Shown: positions 6,323 to 6,356 of the stretch, piece after piece
How positions within the stretch are numbered: position 1 is the stretch's first letter
How the letters are laid out: each line of letters starts with the position of its first letter
From: Bacillota bacterium
GTDB taxonomy: Bacteria > Bacillota > Clostridia > Saccharofermentanales > UBA5734
NCBI GenBank assembly: GCA_023438965.1
Contig: JAEXPB010000487.1
Span: forward strand, 1 to 6,356
Direction of reading: 5' to 3'
DNA length: 6,356 bases
Position numbers and translations under genes: made by a program
The notes under the pieces: generated by a model
What the model was told of the DNA's origin: nothing
The model's database searches: none
The model's input: the letters and a program-made list of their open reading frames with translations, nothing else

Positions 6323-6351
6323 TTGCCGTCGCTTTTTGCTCCTGTTATACT
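6323..6351 (+). promoter_or_regulatory. Outward promoter for a gene beyond the right edge
   Basis: TTGCCG (6323-6328), a 17-nt spacer, and TATACT (6346-6351), preceded by TGT as in an extended -10, form a good vegetative promoter. Transcription would start at or just beyond the window end, so the gene served lies outside. A TTGGCTAAAATG element lies 14 bp upstream of the -35 (6297-6308). Confidence 0.6.
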
Positions 6352-6356
6352 CCTGT

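Overview
The window looks like accessory carbohydrate/metabolite DNA from a Gram-positive bacterium, most likely a member of the Bacillota (Clostridia or Paenibacillus-like). The reasons are an LplABC-type importer with a lipoprotein binding protein and no ATPase gene, strong AAGGAG-type ribosome binding sites, and good sigma-A-type promoters. Spirochaetes and some other anaerobes carry similar loci, so the phylum is an inference.

Layout: two divergent transcription units flank a 256-bp control region (3903-4158). Leftward (minus strand) runs a three-gene importer operon: an LplB-type permease (2946-3902), an LplC-type permease (1997-2893) and a large lipoprotein solute-binding protein (192-1925). 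Beyond its stop lie a long hairpin (73-131) and what may be the first 15 codons of another minus-strand gene running off the left edge (1-47). Rightward (plus strand) runs a two-gene operon: a uroporphyrinogen-decarboxylase/methyltransferase-superfamily protein that is not a haem enzyme (4159-5184) and, 18 bp later, a protein of the tocopherol cyclase-like family (5203-6150). The last 206 bp hold no convincing gene, but contain two small inverted repeats and a good outward promoter at 6323-6351 for a gene beyond the right edge.

How the genes may work together: the importer binds an unknown, probably oligosaccharide or glycoside, ligand outside the cell and moves it through the two-permease channel, energised by an ATPase encoded elsewhere. 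The divergent pair could act on the imported compound or on something made in response to it, but neither enzyme's substrate can be read from the sequence. The control region has a near-consensus promoter for the right-hand operon, a plausible extended -10 promoter for the importer operon, three CCGTC direct repeats between them, and a TAGCCA-type half-site that lies in the spacer of both promoters and recurs upstream of the right-edge promoter. That suggests shared control, but it is an inference from short motifs.
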